Shown here piece by piece: positions 8,463 to 18,625 of a stretch of DNA of 64,000 nucleotides. The stretch covers positions 42,007-106,006 of the forward strand of contig JAIBAX010000010.1 of NCBI GenBank assembly GCA_019694955.1, read 5' to 3'. This DNA comes from Chitinophagales bacterium (GTDB lineage Bacteria; Bacteroidota; Bacteroidia; Chitinophagales; JADIYW01). Numbering within the stretch: the first letter of the stretch is position 1; each line of letters begins with the position of its first letter. The position numbers were made by a program, and so were the translations under genes. Under the pieces are notes generated by a model. That model did no database searches and had not been told where the DNA came from. It saw only the letters and a list, made by a program, of their open reading frames with translations.

Positions 8463-11400
8463 ATGATTATGAAAGTATTAAAACTGTTCGTGGTGCTATT
8501 GCTACAAATTCTCTTGTATAATAATATAATAGCCCAACCTGAGACCGCCATCTCATCACAAATAGGCTTAGGAGGTGCTAGTAGCGATTTATTTACTACT
8601 CTTAAGCAAACAAATGATGGCGGATTTATTATAGGTGGATACTCAAATTCAAATACATCTGGAACAAAGAATGAAGACTCTAAAGGCAATTACGACTATT
8701 GGATAATAAAATTAGATCATTCTTTAACTCCCGTTTTTCAAAAAACAATTGGAGGATCAAATTATGATGATTTAAGAGTAATTATCCCTACTGAAGATGA
8801 AGGTTATTTATTAGGTGGATATTCTAATTCAAATATTTCTGGAGATAAAACAGAAGATTCCAGAGGGGGATATGATGTGTGGATCATTAAAATAGATAAA
8901 AATGGTGAGATTGAATGGCAAAAAACAATTGGGGGAAATGGCGATGATGTTCTTTATGCTTTAAACCAATCTAGTGACGGAGGTTTTATTTTAGGAGCTC
9001 ATTCAAAGTCAATTATATCAGGAGAAAAGACAGAATCTTTGTTTGGAAATTATGATTATTGGATAATAAAAATTGATGCATCGGGAAATATCGAATGGCA
9101 AAAAACATACGGCGGAGTAAACGATGATATTCTTAGATCTATAGAAACTACTATGGATGGCGGGTATATTATTGGTGGAAATTCAAAATCAGGACAATCC
9201 GGCAATAAACTAGAAGAAAATCAGGGAAATTGGGATATTTGGGTCTTAAAAGTAGACGGATTAGGAAATATCGAATGGCAAAACAACATTGGTGGAAATC
9301 ATGAAGATTATGCGAATAAAACAATAGAATTAAGCAATAATGACTTTTTTATTGGAGGTGGTTCCTATTCCCCTATTTCCGGCGACAAAACAGAATCATC
9401 ATTTAATGGCAATGCCGATTTATGGTTATTAAAATTAGACGAGAATGGAAACATTATTTGGCAATCAACAATAGGTGGGGATTTATGGGACATGACCTAT
9501 GATATTTGCACAGGAAAAAATAATAGTGTGATTATTGGCGCAAATTCCTCTTCAAATCTTTCTATTGATAAAACTGAACCCACTGAGGGGTCAGTTGATT
9601 TTTGGATTCTAAAAATCAATTCAGATGGTAATATCGATTGGCAAAACAATATTGGTGGCTCCGGGGGTGACTATCTTAACTCAATAATTAAAACTTCAAG
9701 CAATCAATTTATAATTGGAGGCTACTCAAATTCAGGTTTCTCCGGAGAAAAAAATCAACCTTCCTATGGCTCTCAAGACTTTTGGATCTTAAAACTTTTC
9801 GAAGACCCGCTCACCATTACTGGCAATATCTTTTACGATGAAAACAATAACTGCAATCTTAGTACAGAAAACTCAGTTTTTAAAAACTTCTCTCTCCGTG
9901 CCAATAATACTGATGGTGATGCCTTTTATACCTCTACCGATACTACCGGAAAATATCTTCTATCCGTAGATGACACCGGAAGTTATGCGTTTCAATTATT
10001 ACCAAATGAATCATTCAATTTATATCAACCATCTGCCTGCAATAACTACAACCTTCATTTAACAGACACCATCGACACCCTCAACTTCGGCATGCATCCC
10101 ACCAAATCATGTCTATTCAATACGGTCAACATCTCTACCAACTCTTTGTTCCGAAGGTGCATGGAAAATACCTTTTATGTCCAATATGCCAATAATGGTA
10201 CGATATCATCGCCCAATACCTATATAGATGTTCATTTGGACGACCTTTTAGCCTTTAATAGTGCTTCTATTCCATACCAGGATTTGGGCAATAATGTCTA
10301 CCGCTTTGAATTGGGTACGGTTGATTTGCTAGAAAGTGGTCAATTTACCTTTAACGCTACACCCATTTGCGACTTAACCACCAATGGTCAGACGCTCTGT
10401 GTGGAAGCACATATTTACCCCGACTCCGTTTGCACTTTGGTGGACTATCGCGGTGCCAATATTTCGGCATCCGGTGAGTGTTTAGGAGATTCTGTAAGAT
10501 TCATCTTGCGCAACAGAGGCGGTAATATGGCAGAACCAAAAGTGTATATCGTCATCGAAGGTGATGTGGTAAGAATCAGAGAAGATTATCAACTCGCAGC
10601 GAATGAGGAATTAGAAGTAAAAATAAAAGCCGTAAATGGCGCCACTTATCGCATCATTGCCGAACAACCTACCGATTTCCCTTCCGAATTGGGTGATAAT
10701 TTTACTACCGCCGTAGTGGAAGGCTGTCGCCCGAACCCCGACGACCCTTTTGAAACAGGATTTGTCAACCAGTTCTCCAATTATGATGGAGAACCGTATA
10801 GTAGCGTAAGTTGCAATACCCTCATCGGCAGCTACGACCCCAATGATAAGTCGGCATTCCCTGTCGGCGTTGGTAATCAACATTTTGTCGAAGTAAATAC
10901 CGATATAGACTACCTCATACGCTTCCAAAATACAGGCAACGATACTGCCTTCAAAGTGGTATTGGTTGATACCATTTCTAACTTCTTAGACATCAACAGC
11001 ATTGAATTAGGTGCTTCTTCACATCCTTATAATTTTGAACGCATCGACTCCAATGTAGTGCAGTTTGTCTTCTCTCCTATCTATTTAATAGATAGCTTCA
11101 CTAATGAACCTGCGTCAAACGGTTTTGTCAAATTCAAAATACATCAAAAGAAAGATGTGCCTGTTGGTACAACAATCAACAATACTGCGGATATTTATTT
11201 CGACTTCAACGCACCCATCCGCACCAACACGACCATGCACACGATTGGAAAAGATTTTCTGCAAATACAGTTGACAGATATTAAAAATCATACACAACAA
11301 TCGGTGACAATAAAAGCATTTCCGAATCCTTTCAAAGACAAAACCTTTATTTATATCACCTCCGGAAATATTGAAGATGCCGTTCTAGTGTTAACCAATA

Positions 11401-11546
11401 TACAAGGACAGGTGATTAAAACCATACCCGTCAACAATGGAAATCAGTTTGAGATCCATCGCAATGACTTACCTGTTGGTGTTTACTTTTTCTCCATACT
11501 TTCCCAAAATAAAATCCTCTCCTCAGGCAAATTGATTGCGGAATAA
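8463..11546 (+). CDS. type IX-secreted repeat protein with C-terminal sorting domain
   Basis: About 1027 residues. The start MIMKVLKLF (8463, or ATG at 8469) leads a Sec signal ending near NNIIAQP. Seven repeats of ~63 residues follow (GGFIIGGYSNS ... DYWIIKLD ... W/FQ-K/N-TIGG), probably a beta-propeller. Then come an SdrD-B/carboxypeptidase-regulatory-like segment (LTITGNIFYDENNNC) and a DUF7619-like region (SYDPNDKSAFP ... NTADIYFDFNAPIRTN). It ends with a type A T9SS sorting domain (AFPNPFKDKTFIYI ... LPVGVYFFSI). It is likely exported and displayed on or released from the cell surface. The repeat half is clearly more AT-rich than the C-terminal half, suggesting module exchange. Confidence 0.9.
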   Translation: MIMKVLKLFVVLLLQILLYNNIIAQPETAISSQIGLGGASSDLFTTLKQTNDGGFIIGGYSNSNTSGTKNEDSKGNYDYWIIKLDHSLTPVFQKTIGGSNYDDLRVIIPTEDEGYLLGGYSNSNISGDKTEDSRGGYDVWIIKIDKNGEIEWQKTIGGNGDDVLYALNQSSDGGFILGAHSKSIISGEKTESLFGNYDYWIIKIDASGNIEWQKTYGGVNDDILRSIETTMDGGYIIGGNSKSGQSGNKLEENQGNWDIWVLKVDGLGNIEWQNNIGGNHEDYANKTIELSNNDFFIGGGSYSPISGDKTESSFNGNADLWLLKLDENGNIIWQSTIGGDLWDMTYDICTGKNNSVIIGANSSSNLSIDKTEPTEGSVDFWILKINSDGNIDWQNNIGGSGGDYLNSIIKTSSNQFIIGGYSNSGFSGEKNQPSYGSQDFWILKLFEDPLTITGNIFYDENNNCNLSTENSVFKNFSLRANNTDGDAFYTSTDTTGKYLLSVDDTGSYAFQLLPNESFNLYQPSACNNYNLHLTDTIDTLNFGMHPTKSCLFNTVNISTNSLFRRCMENTFYVQYANNGTISSPNTYIDVHLDDLLAFNSASIPYQDLGNNVYRFELGTVDLLESGQFTFNATPICDLTTNGQTLCVEAHIYPDSVCTLVDYRGANISASGECLGDSVRFILRNRGGNMAEPKVYIVIEGDVVRIREDYQLAANEELEVKIKAVNGATYRIIAEQPTDFPSELGDNFTTAVVEGCRPNPDDPFETGFVNQFSNYDGEPYSSVSCNTLIGSYDPNDKSAFPVGVGNQHFVEVNTDIDYLIRFQNTGNDTAFKVVLVDTISNFLDINSIELGASSHPYNFERIDSNVVQFVFSPIYLIDSFTNEPASNGFVKFKIHQKKDVPVGTTINNTADIYFDFNAPIRTNTTMHTIGKDFLQIQLTDIKNHTQQSVTIKAFPNPFKDKTFIYITSGNIEDAVLVLTNIQGQVIKTIPVNNGNQFEIHRNDLPVGVYFFSILSQNKILSSGKLIAE

Positions 11547-11561
11547 GCAATCACCAGCACA

Positions 11562-11600
11562 AGCTACATTTTATAGCAAAAAATCTATAAAATGTAGCTT
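11562..11600 (+). terminator. strong hairpin between the T9SS gene and dnaE
   Basis: A perfect 16-bp stem, AAGCTACATTTTATAG (11562-11577) with CTATAAAATGTAGCTT (11585-11600), has a 7-base loop and is followed by ATTTTTATT. It acts as a terminator for the secreted protein by form. Its right arm ends only 11 bases before the ATG of the following polymerase gene. Confidence 0.75.
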
Positions 11601-11611
11601 ATTTTTATTGC

Positions 11612-14587
11612 ATGCTGCTCAACTGCCACACATACTACAGCCTTTGCTATGGAACTTTCTCCATTGATAAACTATTAAAATCGTTGAAAATCAACGGTTA
11701 TGATAGATTTGCGCTGACGGATATCAATAATACATCTGCCACGATTGATACCTTTCGCATGGTTAAAGATTATGGATTATCTCCTATCGTTGGCATCGAC
11801 TTCCGCAACGGCATACAACAGCAATATGTAGGTTTGGCGAAAAACAACCGCGGCTACAAAATACTCAATGACCATCTTTCCTATCACCAACACAACCAAA
11901 AGGATTTTGCGGCGCAAGCGCCGCACCTGGAAGATGTCTTCATCATCTATCCCTATCGGACATATGCCGGATGGCTCTTGAAGGATTACGAATATATTGG
12001 TATAAGTTATAGTGATCTCACAAAATTCCAACTAGACAACAAACATTTGAGTGATAAGAAGATTGTCATACTTCAACCGGTTTCATTTCCTGACAAGAAG
12101 GGCTTTAATGCGCATCGATTACTACGTGCTATTGATAAAAACATGCTACTCAGCAAACTCCCTCCCGAAGAACAGGGAACACAACAGGAGGTCATCCTCC
12201 CATACGATACCTTAAGAACCTATTTCGCAGAACATCCGCTTTGGATAAACAACACGGAAAAAATACTAGCATCCTGTCATTTCCATATCGAATTTGGCAA
12301 ATTTGCCAACAAAAACCTACACCATTATACCGATAGCGTTGAGGAAGATATTGCGTTACTCAAAAAGATCTCGACCGAAGGCCTCCATTACAGATACAAG
12401 CATCCTTCTCCGGAAGTGCTGAGTCGGCTGGAGAAAGAAATAGACATCATCGCACAAATGGACTTTGCCGCGTACTTCCTCATCAACTGGGATATCGTAC
12501 AATATGCACAGCGCAAAAACTACTACTATGTAGGTCGGGGCAGCGGTGCCAATAGCTTAGTAGCCTATCTATTGCGCATTACCGATGTTGACCCGATAGC
12601 ATTGGATCTCTACTTTGAGCGTTTTATTAATCCATTCCGAAGTACTCCGCCTGATTTCGACATAGATTTTTCGTGGACAGATCGCGATGATATCACCCGC
12701 TATATTTTTGAACGCTTTGGTAAAGACGGAAAAGCCGCATTGCTCGGCTCATACAACACCATTCAGAAAGATGCCGTTATTAGAGAACTCGGCAAAGTAT
12801 TCGGTTTACCGCCACATGAAATCGACAAACTCCAAGCGAACAACGACTCTTCTGAACAAGATGAAATCGGCAGATTGGTGTTGCGTTACAGCGAATGGAT
12901 ACACGGCTTCCCCAGTCACCTCAGCATACATGCCAGCGGCATACTGATTTCTGAAGAACCCATCACCACCTATACCGCCACTTTTATGCCCCCAAAAGGA
13001 TATCCAACTACGCATTTCAGTATGTTGGAAGCAGAAGATATCGGATTGTTTAAATTCGACATCCTCAGCCAGCGAGGGTTGGGAAAGATAAAGGATACAC
13101 TTGACTTAGTACAACAAAACAAAGGCGTTACCATAGATATCCACGATATGCCCACCATCCTCCACGATGCCAAGGTAGCAGATTTGCTACGCAAAGGGAA
13201 AGCTATCGGTTGCTTTTATGTAGAATCTCCCGCCATGCGTATGCTATTATGCAAACTACAAGCCGATGATTATCTGCGCTTAGTGGCTGCCAGTTCGATT
13301 ATACGTCCGGGTGTGGCACGCAGTGGTATGATGCAGGAATATATCCGCCGTTATCGCCATACATCGCTGAGAGAAAAAGCCAGAGAAATCCTACCCGAAC
13401 TGTACGATATCTTAGAAGAAACCTACGGCGTAATGGTATATCAGGAAGATGTTATCAAGGTGGCGCATATATTCGCCGGGCTTTCATTGGCAGAAGCCGA
13501 TTATCTGCGGCGCGGTATGAGTTGGAAGTTCAAACAGCGCAATGAGTTTTGGCGGGTAAAGGAACTGTTTTTCAATAATTGCAGGAAAAAAGGCTATACA
13601 GAAAAAACCATCACCGACATCTGGTTTCAGATAGAGAGTTTTGCCAATTATGCCTTTTCAAAAGGACATTCTGCCAGTTATGCCGTGGAGAGTTATCAGG
13701 CGTTGTACTTAAAAGCCTATTATCCCCTAGAGTATATGGTAGCAACCCTCAATAATGGTGGCGGATTCTATAGCAGAGAGGTTTATTTACACGAAGCTGC
13801 TCTACATGGCGGTATCATAGAACCGCCCTGCATCAACCAGAGCGAAGCACTCACCACCATCAAAGGGAATACCATACTCATTGGGTTGGGTCATCTGGCA
13901 GAAGGAGAACAACAGGCATTAAATACCATCCTGCAAGAAAGAAATAAGCATGGTACTTTTTTATCTTTAGAAGATTTCGTCCGTCGCCTACCGACTGTTT
14001 CCATCGAGCAACTCAGGTTGTATATTAGGATAGACGCTTTCCGGTTTACAGGCAAAAATAAGCGACATTTGCTTTGGGAGGCACATCTGATGCGGAATAA
14101 GGATGAGAAGAAAACAACTAAACAAACATTATTCTATGAACCTGTACAAGAATTTACCATACCTACGTTGGAGGAAAACTGGGTAAATGATGCCTTTGAT
14201 GAAATTGAATTATTGGGTCATACCTTGCGGCTACCTTTTTTTCTTTTAAATGAGACAATTGAAGGAAATATCTTTGCCAAGGACTTGCCAAAATATCTCG
14301 GAAAAACAGTACATGTGCTTGGCTATTTGGTAACCAATAAACCTACCTCCACCCATAAGGGAGAGCGGATGAACTTTGGCACTTTCTTAGATGAACACGG
14401 CGACTGGGTAGATACCGTTCATTTTCCGGATGCTGCCAAAGCATTCCCATTTTCCGGAAGGGGCATTTATCATATCATCGGCAAAGTAGTAGAAGAGTTT
14501 GATTTCATCTCCATAGAAGTAATGGAACAGCGGCGTTTGAAATATTATGATAGGGAAACATCGACAAGATTGAAAAAAATAGGATAA
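11612..14587 (+). CDS. DNA polymerase III alpha subunit, short DnaE/ImuC-like
   Basis: 991-residue C-family polymerase, shorter than replicative DnaE (~1150-1200). The N-terminal PHP domain starts MLLNCHTYYSLCYGTFS with degenerate metal sites. The polymerase active site PPDFDIDFSWTDRDD holds the two catalytic Asp near residue 350, and FKFDILSQRGLGKIKDT contributes the third. The helix-hairpin-helix and OB regions follow. The length and the same-strand DinB upstream argue for the error-prone mutasome enzyme rather than the replicase, although a Bacteroidota genome should hold another, longer DnaE elsewhere. The usual S24/UmuD-like partner is not visible. Confidence 0.88.
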   Translation: MLLNCHTYYSLCYGTFSIDKLLKSLKINGYDRFALTDINNTSATIDTFRMVKDYGLSPIVGIDFRNGIQQQYVGLAKNNRGYKILNDHLSYHQHNQKDFAAQAPHLEDVFIIYPYRTYAGWLLKDYEYIGISYSDLTKFQLDNKHLSDKKIVILQPVSFPDKKGFNAHRLLRAIDKNMLLSKLPPEEQGTQQEVILPYDTLRTYFAEHPLWINNTEKILASCHFHIEFGKFANKNLHHYTDSVEEDIALLKKISTEGLHYRYKHPSPEVLSRLEKEIDIIAQMDFAAYFLINWDIVQYAQRKNYYYVGRGSGANSLVAYLLRITDVDPIALDLYFERFINPFRSTPPDFDIDFSWTDRDDITRYIFERFGKDGKAALLGSYNTIQKDAVIRELGKVFGLPPHEIDKLQANNDSSEQDEIGRLVLRYSEWIHGFPSHLSIHASGILISEEPITTYTATFMPPKGYPTTHFSMLEAEDIGLFKFDILSQRGLGKIKDTLDLVQQNKGVTIDIHDMPTILHDAKVADLLRKGKAIGCFYVESPAMRMLLCKLQADDYLRLVAASSIIRPGVARSGMMQEYIRRYRHTSLREKAREILPELYDILEETYGVMVYQEDVIKVAHIFAGLSLAEADYLRRGMSWKFKQRNEFWRVKELFFNNCRKKGYTEKTITDIWFQIESFANYAFSKGHSASYAVESYQALYLKAYYPLEYMVATLNNGGGFYSREVYLHEAALHGGIIEPPCINQSEALTTIKGNTILIGLGHLAEGEQQALNTILQERNKHGTFLSLEDFVRRLPTVSIEQLRLYIRIDAFRFTGKNKRHLLWEAHLMRNKDEKKTTKQTLFYEPVQEFTIPTLEENWVNDAFDEIELLGHTLRLPFFLLNETIEGNIFAKDLPKYLGKTVHVLGYLVTNKPTSTHKGERMNFGTFLDEHGDWVDTVHFPDAAKAFPFSGRGIYHIIGKVVEEFDFISIEVMEQRRLKYYDRETSTRLKKIG

Positions 14588-14632
14588 AACGGGAACTTTT
14601 TTTAATATTGAATTTTTATATACTAAAAACGA

Positions 14633-15763
14633 ATGGAAGACAATTTCAAACTCCCTAGGTTCTACAGAAATATTATCAAGATTATTTCCTTAGCCCTAGC
14701 ATTACTTATCATTATTTGGTGTGGAAAAACTGCTTATGATATAGTTTTCAATCCTGTGAAAGTTCATAAGATTGAGATTATTCCGGGGAAGGCAACGGCT
14801 GAAAGAGCCATAGAGTATTCGCTCAATATCTGGCAAGCTACGGTGGATAACTTAGGCAATGATATTGCCACTGTGGAAATAAGTTTGGCAATAGCCGGGA
14901 TAGTGATTGCCTTTCTAGTGGCTTTGGGAGGATTTTACTTGAACCAACAAATCAAAACCAATAAAGAATCTATAGAATCCACTAAGCAGTTACTCACTCA
15001 ATTAGACGAAAAAATTGGCGAAGTCAAAAAAAATATTGTGGAACTAGATGCCGACAAGGAACTTTTACGGGAGACATTATGGGACAGTATAAATGGCATT
15101 TCTGCCTCCGTTCCTCATACGCAATTGTTCTCTAAAAATCCATTCTATAACCAGTCGTTACTGAGTTTTTATAGCTTACTCATTAAGTGGAAATATGCAT
15201 TAACCCCGGAAATTGAAGAAGAAGAAAGCGACATTGAAAAGTTCTTGCTAGGCTGTTATGAGTTCAGCATTGGTAATCCTGAAAAGGCAATCAAACAATA
15301 TATGCGCATTGAAGACAGTATGGAAAACCAAAGAAAATTCCATTTATATTTCTATAAAGGGCTGGCATGCGATGAGATTAAAGAATATGATCGCGCAATT
15401 GATTTATACCAAAAAGAAATCGCACTAAATACCTCATTCAAGTCTGTCGCCTTGAGCAATATGGGTTTTACTTATTTAGAGATGGTGATAAATAACAACC
15501 ATGATCCGGCACACTTAAAGATTGCGGAAGAGTGGTTTACAGAGGCTCGTCTAATCAATAAAAGCGACCCATACCCTTATTTCGGGTTGGCCATATGCCA
15601 TCATCGCAGTACAACCAACGACCCAACAAAAGTAGCGTCATTAATTAAGCAAGGTGAACGCTTAGAAGAACTCAACGAACACTACAAGGAAAACTATACA
15701 AGGCATCAATTTGAAACCATGCTAAAAGAAATATATGATATCAAAGAAACGCAGGGTGTGTAG
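14633..15763 (+). CDS. membrane-anchored TPR protein
   Basis: 376 residues, family unknown. Two membrane segments are visible (about residues 17-36 and 83-104). Between them lies a short extracytoplasmic or lumenal stretch, then a coiled coil (QIKTNKESIESTKQLLTQLDEKIGEVKKN, about 108-140). The C-terminal half has TPR-like helix pairs, notably FYKGLACDEIKEYDRAIDLYQKEIALN and ALSNMGFTYLEM. The C-terminal part probably faces the cytoplasm and binds proteins. It starts 45 bases after the polymerase gene and may be cotranscribed. It is convergent with the gene at 15767, leaving a gap of only three bases. Confidence 0.7.
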   Translation: MEDNFKLPRFYRNIIKIISLALALLIIIWCGKTAYDIVFNPVKVHKIEIIPGKATAERAIEYSLNIWQATVDNLGNDIATVEISLAIAGIVIAFLVALGGFYLNQQIKTNKESIESTKQLLTQLDEKIGEVKKNIVELDADKELLRETLWDSINGISASVPHTQLFSKNPFYNQSLLSFYSLLIKWKYALTPEIEEEESDIEKFLLGCYEFSIGNPEKAIKQYMRIEDSMENQRKFHLYFYKGLACDEIKEYDRAIDLYQKEIALNTSFKSVALSNMGFTYLEMVINNNHDPAHLKIAEEWFTEARLINKSDPYPYFGLAICHHRSTTNDPTKVASLIKQGERLEELNEHYKENYTRHQFETMLKEIYDIKETQGV

Positions 15764-15766
15764 TAT

Positions 15767-17326
15767 TTATTTCAGAATAAAAGTACCAAATTGATACTCC
15801 TTTCCTTTCATGTTATTGATAAGCAATCTATCTCCGTATTGATGTGTATAGGAAGGCACATAAAAACCTTCCGTTTCTGCTCCTGTAAACAGCGTTTCGA
15901 TAGATTCTACCTCTCCATTCGCGCCAATTACTGCCAAATCTGAATAAAGTCCGGTTTTCGCTGACCCAAAAAGCCCTCCTTTATTACCAGCTTCCTTTTT
16001 CTCATTTCGAGATTTAGCATCATTGTATAATAAGTACAATTTGTCATTATAAACTGCAAGGCTATAAGAAGTAATCATAGACGATTGACTACCAAAATCC
16101 TTATCAACCTTAGCAATATTTCTCAAAGTACCATCCGCATTAAACCTTGGAATTAATATTTCATTGGTATAATAGTATGTTTTGGTAGAAGGCACTGATC
16201 TTCCGTTAGAGTATGTATAAGTTGTAATTTGTCGTATATAAAACTCCTCCGCTATAAAAGAAAATGAACCGTCTGAAAAAGTAACGAAATTCCGAATTAT
16301 GAAATTTCTGATGCCATCTCCTTTATCAATATCTTTCTCTTTTATAAGACCTTCCAACAAAGTAGGCGAAAAAGGAAAAGATTGGCTTTTAAATACACCA
16401 GTACTTGCATTAAGTGTGCTAAAAAAGGTGCCGTTATTCCCATCCGTATCTTTATCTCTATCCTTCGTAAAACCACCTATTCTTACTTCTTCGCTATTGG
16501 GAGAAATAAAGAGCCCTGCTGATGAGACAACATTATTTCCCGATAGACTTACATCATAATCTTTATAACCATCCTTGGATATTCTTAAAATCTTATACTT
16601 ATAATCGGGCAACCCTTTCTCCTTTTCTTTTCTTTCTTTATCTAAAGTAGCGGCCAAATAAACATCTCCATTGTTTGAAACCACAAAGTCTTGAATATCA
16701 AATTTGCTGTCTTTATATGGAAAATCTTGAATTTTCTGCCATTTTACCTGCATATTTTCGTCAAATACAATAATGCTGATTTGGTCGGTTTGGGATTTTT
16801 CCTTACTTGATAATGTCTGAATAGTAGCCACATGACTGGAGTCTGCACTCATTACAAAACCACCTGTTGCATCCGCATCTGTATATCCTGATACACCAAA
16901 ATATATAAATTTGTACTGAACCAAGTAAGGTTGTCGTGCAATTTCTTTTACAGGTTTAAACTTGCCACTTGAAAACTCTGCCGCTTGTACGGTAAACGCA
17001 TTCCCTTTTTTATCATAACTAGTGAAAATCCCAAAGGTTTTAGCTTTAGTATGAATAAATTCTTTGAGTATTAGATTATCACCATTATATTCAAAGGTGA
17101 TAGGCGTTTCTGACACTAATTTATGGTTATAATCATATTTTAACAACGTATTCTCCTTCTTAGGGCGCATAATGAGGTAGTAATTTTTCTCGTCTCCTCC
17201 TACCAAGTAAAATGAAGAAAACATACCTCCTTCCTTCTTATAAACTGGCCCCCATTTGACTTGCATCTGTCCAAAAGAATAGCTTGTCAACAACAGACAC
17301 GCTAATAATACTGTGATTTTTTTCAT
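15767..17326 (-). CDS. uncharacterised exported protein
   Basis: 519 residues with a Sec signal peptide MKKITVLLACLLLTSYSFGQ, cleaved near Gln20. The rest is beta-rich with charged loops and repeated strand-turn units (GDVYLAATLDKE, DKLYLLYNDAKSRNEKK), consistent with a periplasmic or surface beta-propeller-like protein. No catalytic motif is recognised and no T9SS sorting domain or lipobox is present. It lies 24 bases downstream of the class V aminotransferase on the same strand, so both may form one transcript. Confidence 0.7.
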   Translation of the reverse strand: MKKITVLLACLLLTSYSFGQMQVKWGPVYKKEGGMFSSFYLVGGDEKNYYLIMRPKKENTLLKYDYNHKLVSETPITFEYNGDNLILKEFIHTKAKTFGIFTSYDKKGNAFTVQAAEFSSGKFKPVKEIARQPYLVQYKFIYFGVSGYTDADATGGFVMSADSSHVATIQTLSSKEKSQTDQISIIVFDENMQVKWQKIQDFPYKDSKFDIQDFVVSNNGDVYLAATLDKERKEKEKGLPDYKYKILRISKDGYKDYDVSLSGNNVVSSAGLFISPNSEEVRIGGFTKDRDKDTDGNNGTFFSTLNASTGVFKSQSFPFSPTLLEGLIKEKDIDKGDGIRNFIIRNFVTFSDGSFSFIAEEFYIRQITTYTYSNGRSVPSTKTYYYTNEILIPRFNADGTLRNIAKVDKDFGSQSSMITSYSLAVYNDKLYLLYNDAKSRNEKKEAGNKGGLFGSAKTGLYSDLAVIGANGEVESIETLFTGAETEGFYVPSYTHQYGDRLLINNMKGKEYQFGTFILK

Positions 17327-17350
17327 TGCTTTATACTTAATTTTTCTTTT

Positions 17351-18490
17351 TTACAAAACTTCTCCTAACGCCTTCATCAGCCTGTCGATATTTTCTTTAT
17401 TCGATCCATAACCCATTAATCCGATTCTCCATAATTTTCCGAAACCTGCACCTAATCCTGCTCCAACTTCTATGCCAAATTCTAACAACAGTCTCTTTCG
17501 CAAAGCGGCATCATCCATACCTGCTTTTAATACTACCGTATTCAATTGTGGCAATCTATATGCTTCTGCTACAAAGAATTCCATCCCTATTTCTTGCATC
17601 TTCATAGCAAAGTAACGATGATTTTCTGTATGTCTGCTCCAAGAAACCTCCATACCTTCTTCCATGAGCATCACCAAGGACTCATGCACCGCATAAAAGC
17701 TGTTTACAGGCGCCGTGTGGTGATAGGCGCGCTTCTCAAAACTTCCCCAGTAAGGCCATACGTTATTGATATCTAAAAACCAACTGCTAACAGGTTTGGT
17801 TCTGCGTTTAATTTTATCGATGGCAGCCTCGCTAAATGTAATCGGTGAAAGTCCGGGCACACTTCCCAAGCCTTTCTGGCTACAAGAATAAGCTACATCT
17901 ACTTGCCAATCATCTACATGGAATTCAATAGCCCCTAAAGTCGTTACAGCATCTACAATCGTAAGGCAGCCATTCGCTTTTGCCACTGCACAAAGTGCTT
18001 TTGTATCATTTCTTACACCTGTGGACGTTTCTGAACTGACAAAACCTACAATTTTAGTGTCCACATGATTTTTAAGTGCCGCTTCCAAATCTTGTGGGTC
18101 TATGGGTTTACCCCACTTGGAAGTCACCGCTATTACTTCTGCCCCAGCTCGCTCCGCCACTTGCTTCATCCTATCGCCAAAATATCCATTGGTACAAATA
18201 ACCACCTTATCGCCTGCCTCCACGAGGTTGACAAAGGAACATTCCATTCCTATAGAACCGGGTGCAGAAACCAGAAATGTATGTTCATTTTTGGTATCAA
18301 ATGCAATTCGCAGCATGGCTTTGATTTCATCCATCATCCGTATAACATCCGGATCGAGATGTCCCAAGGTGGGTTGTGAGAGTGCTTGCAAAACACGTGG
18401 ATGAATGGTTGTTGGACCCGGCCCTAACAAAAGTCTTTCTACTGCCTTAAAAGATGTAAATAGTTGTTTTTCAACGATATTATCAGTCAT
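17351..18490 (-). CDS. class V aminotransferase, alanine--glyoxylate/serine--pyruvate type
   Basis: PLP enzyme of fold type I, 379 residues from the ATG at 18490 (MTDNIVEKQLF); the in-frame extension to 18685 runs into the promoter region of the divergent regulator. The N-terminus LLLGPGPTTIHPRVLQALSQPTLGHLDP is typical for alanine--glyoxylate aminotransferases. The PLP-binding Asp is in TIVDAVTTLG and the Schiff-base Lys in YSCSQKGLGSVPGLSP. The C-terminal domain ends with IEVGAGLGAGFGKLWRIGLMG. It transfers an amino group to glyoxylate or pyruvate; the exact donor (alanine, serine or a purine breakdown product) cannot be read from sequence. Confidence 0.9.
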   Translation of the reverse strand: MTDNIVEKQLFTSFKAVERLLLGPGPTTIHPRVLQALSQPTLGHLDPDVIRMMDEIKAMLRIAFDTKNEHTFLVSAPGSIGMECSFVNLVEAGDKVVICTNGYFGDRMKQVAERAGAEVIAVTSKWGKPIDPQDLEAALKNHVDTKIVGFVSSETSTGVRNDTKALCAVAKANGCLTIVDAVTTLGAIEFHVDDWQVDVAYSCSQKGLGSVPGLSPITFSEAAIDKIKRRTKPVSSWFLDINNVWPYWGSFEKRAYHHTAPVNSFYAVHESLVMLMEEGMEVSWSRHTENHRYFAMKMQEIGMEFFVAEAYRLPQLNTVVLKAGMDDAALRKRLLLEFGIEVGAGLGAGFGKLWRIGLMGYGSNKENIDRLMKALGEVL

Positions 18491-18625
18491 AAATAACGAT
18501 TTTAACCCTAAATATACGGACGTTTTCTTTTTGGCATCCACTTGTAACTGATTATTAAAGAAAATTTGACTTTGTGATGGAGAATATTTGAAAATGTGTG
18601 TAGATTTGGACACAGGAAATGCGCC

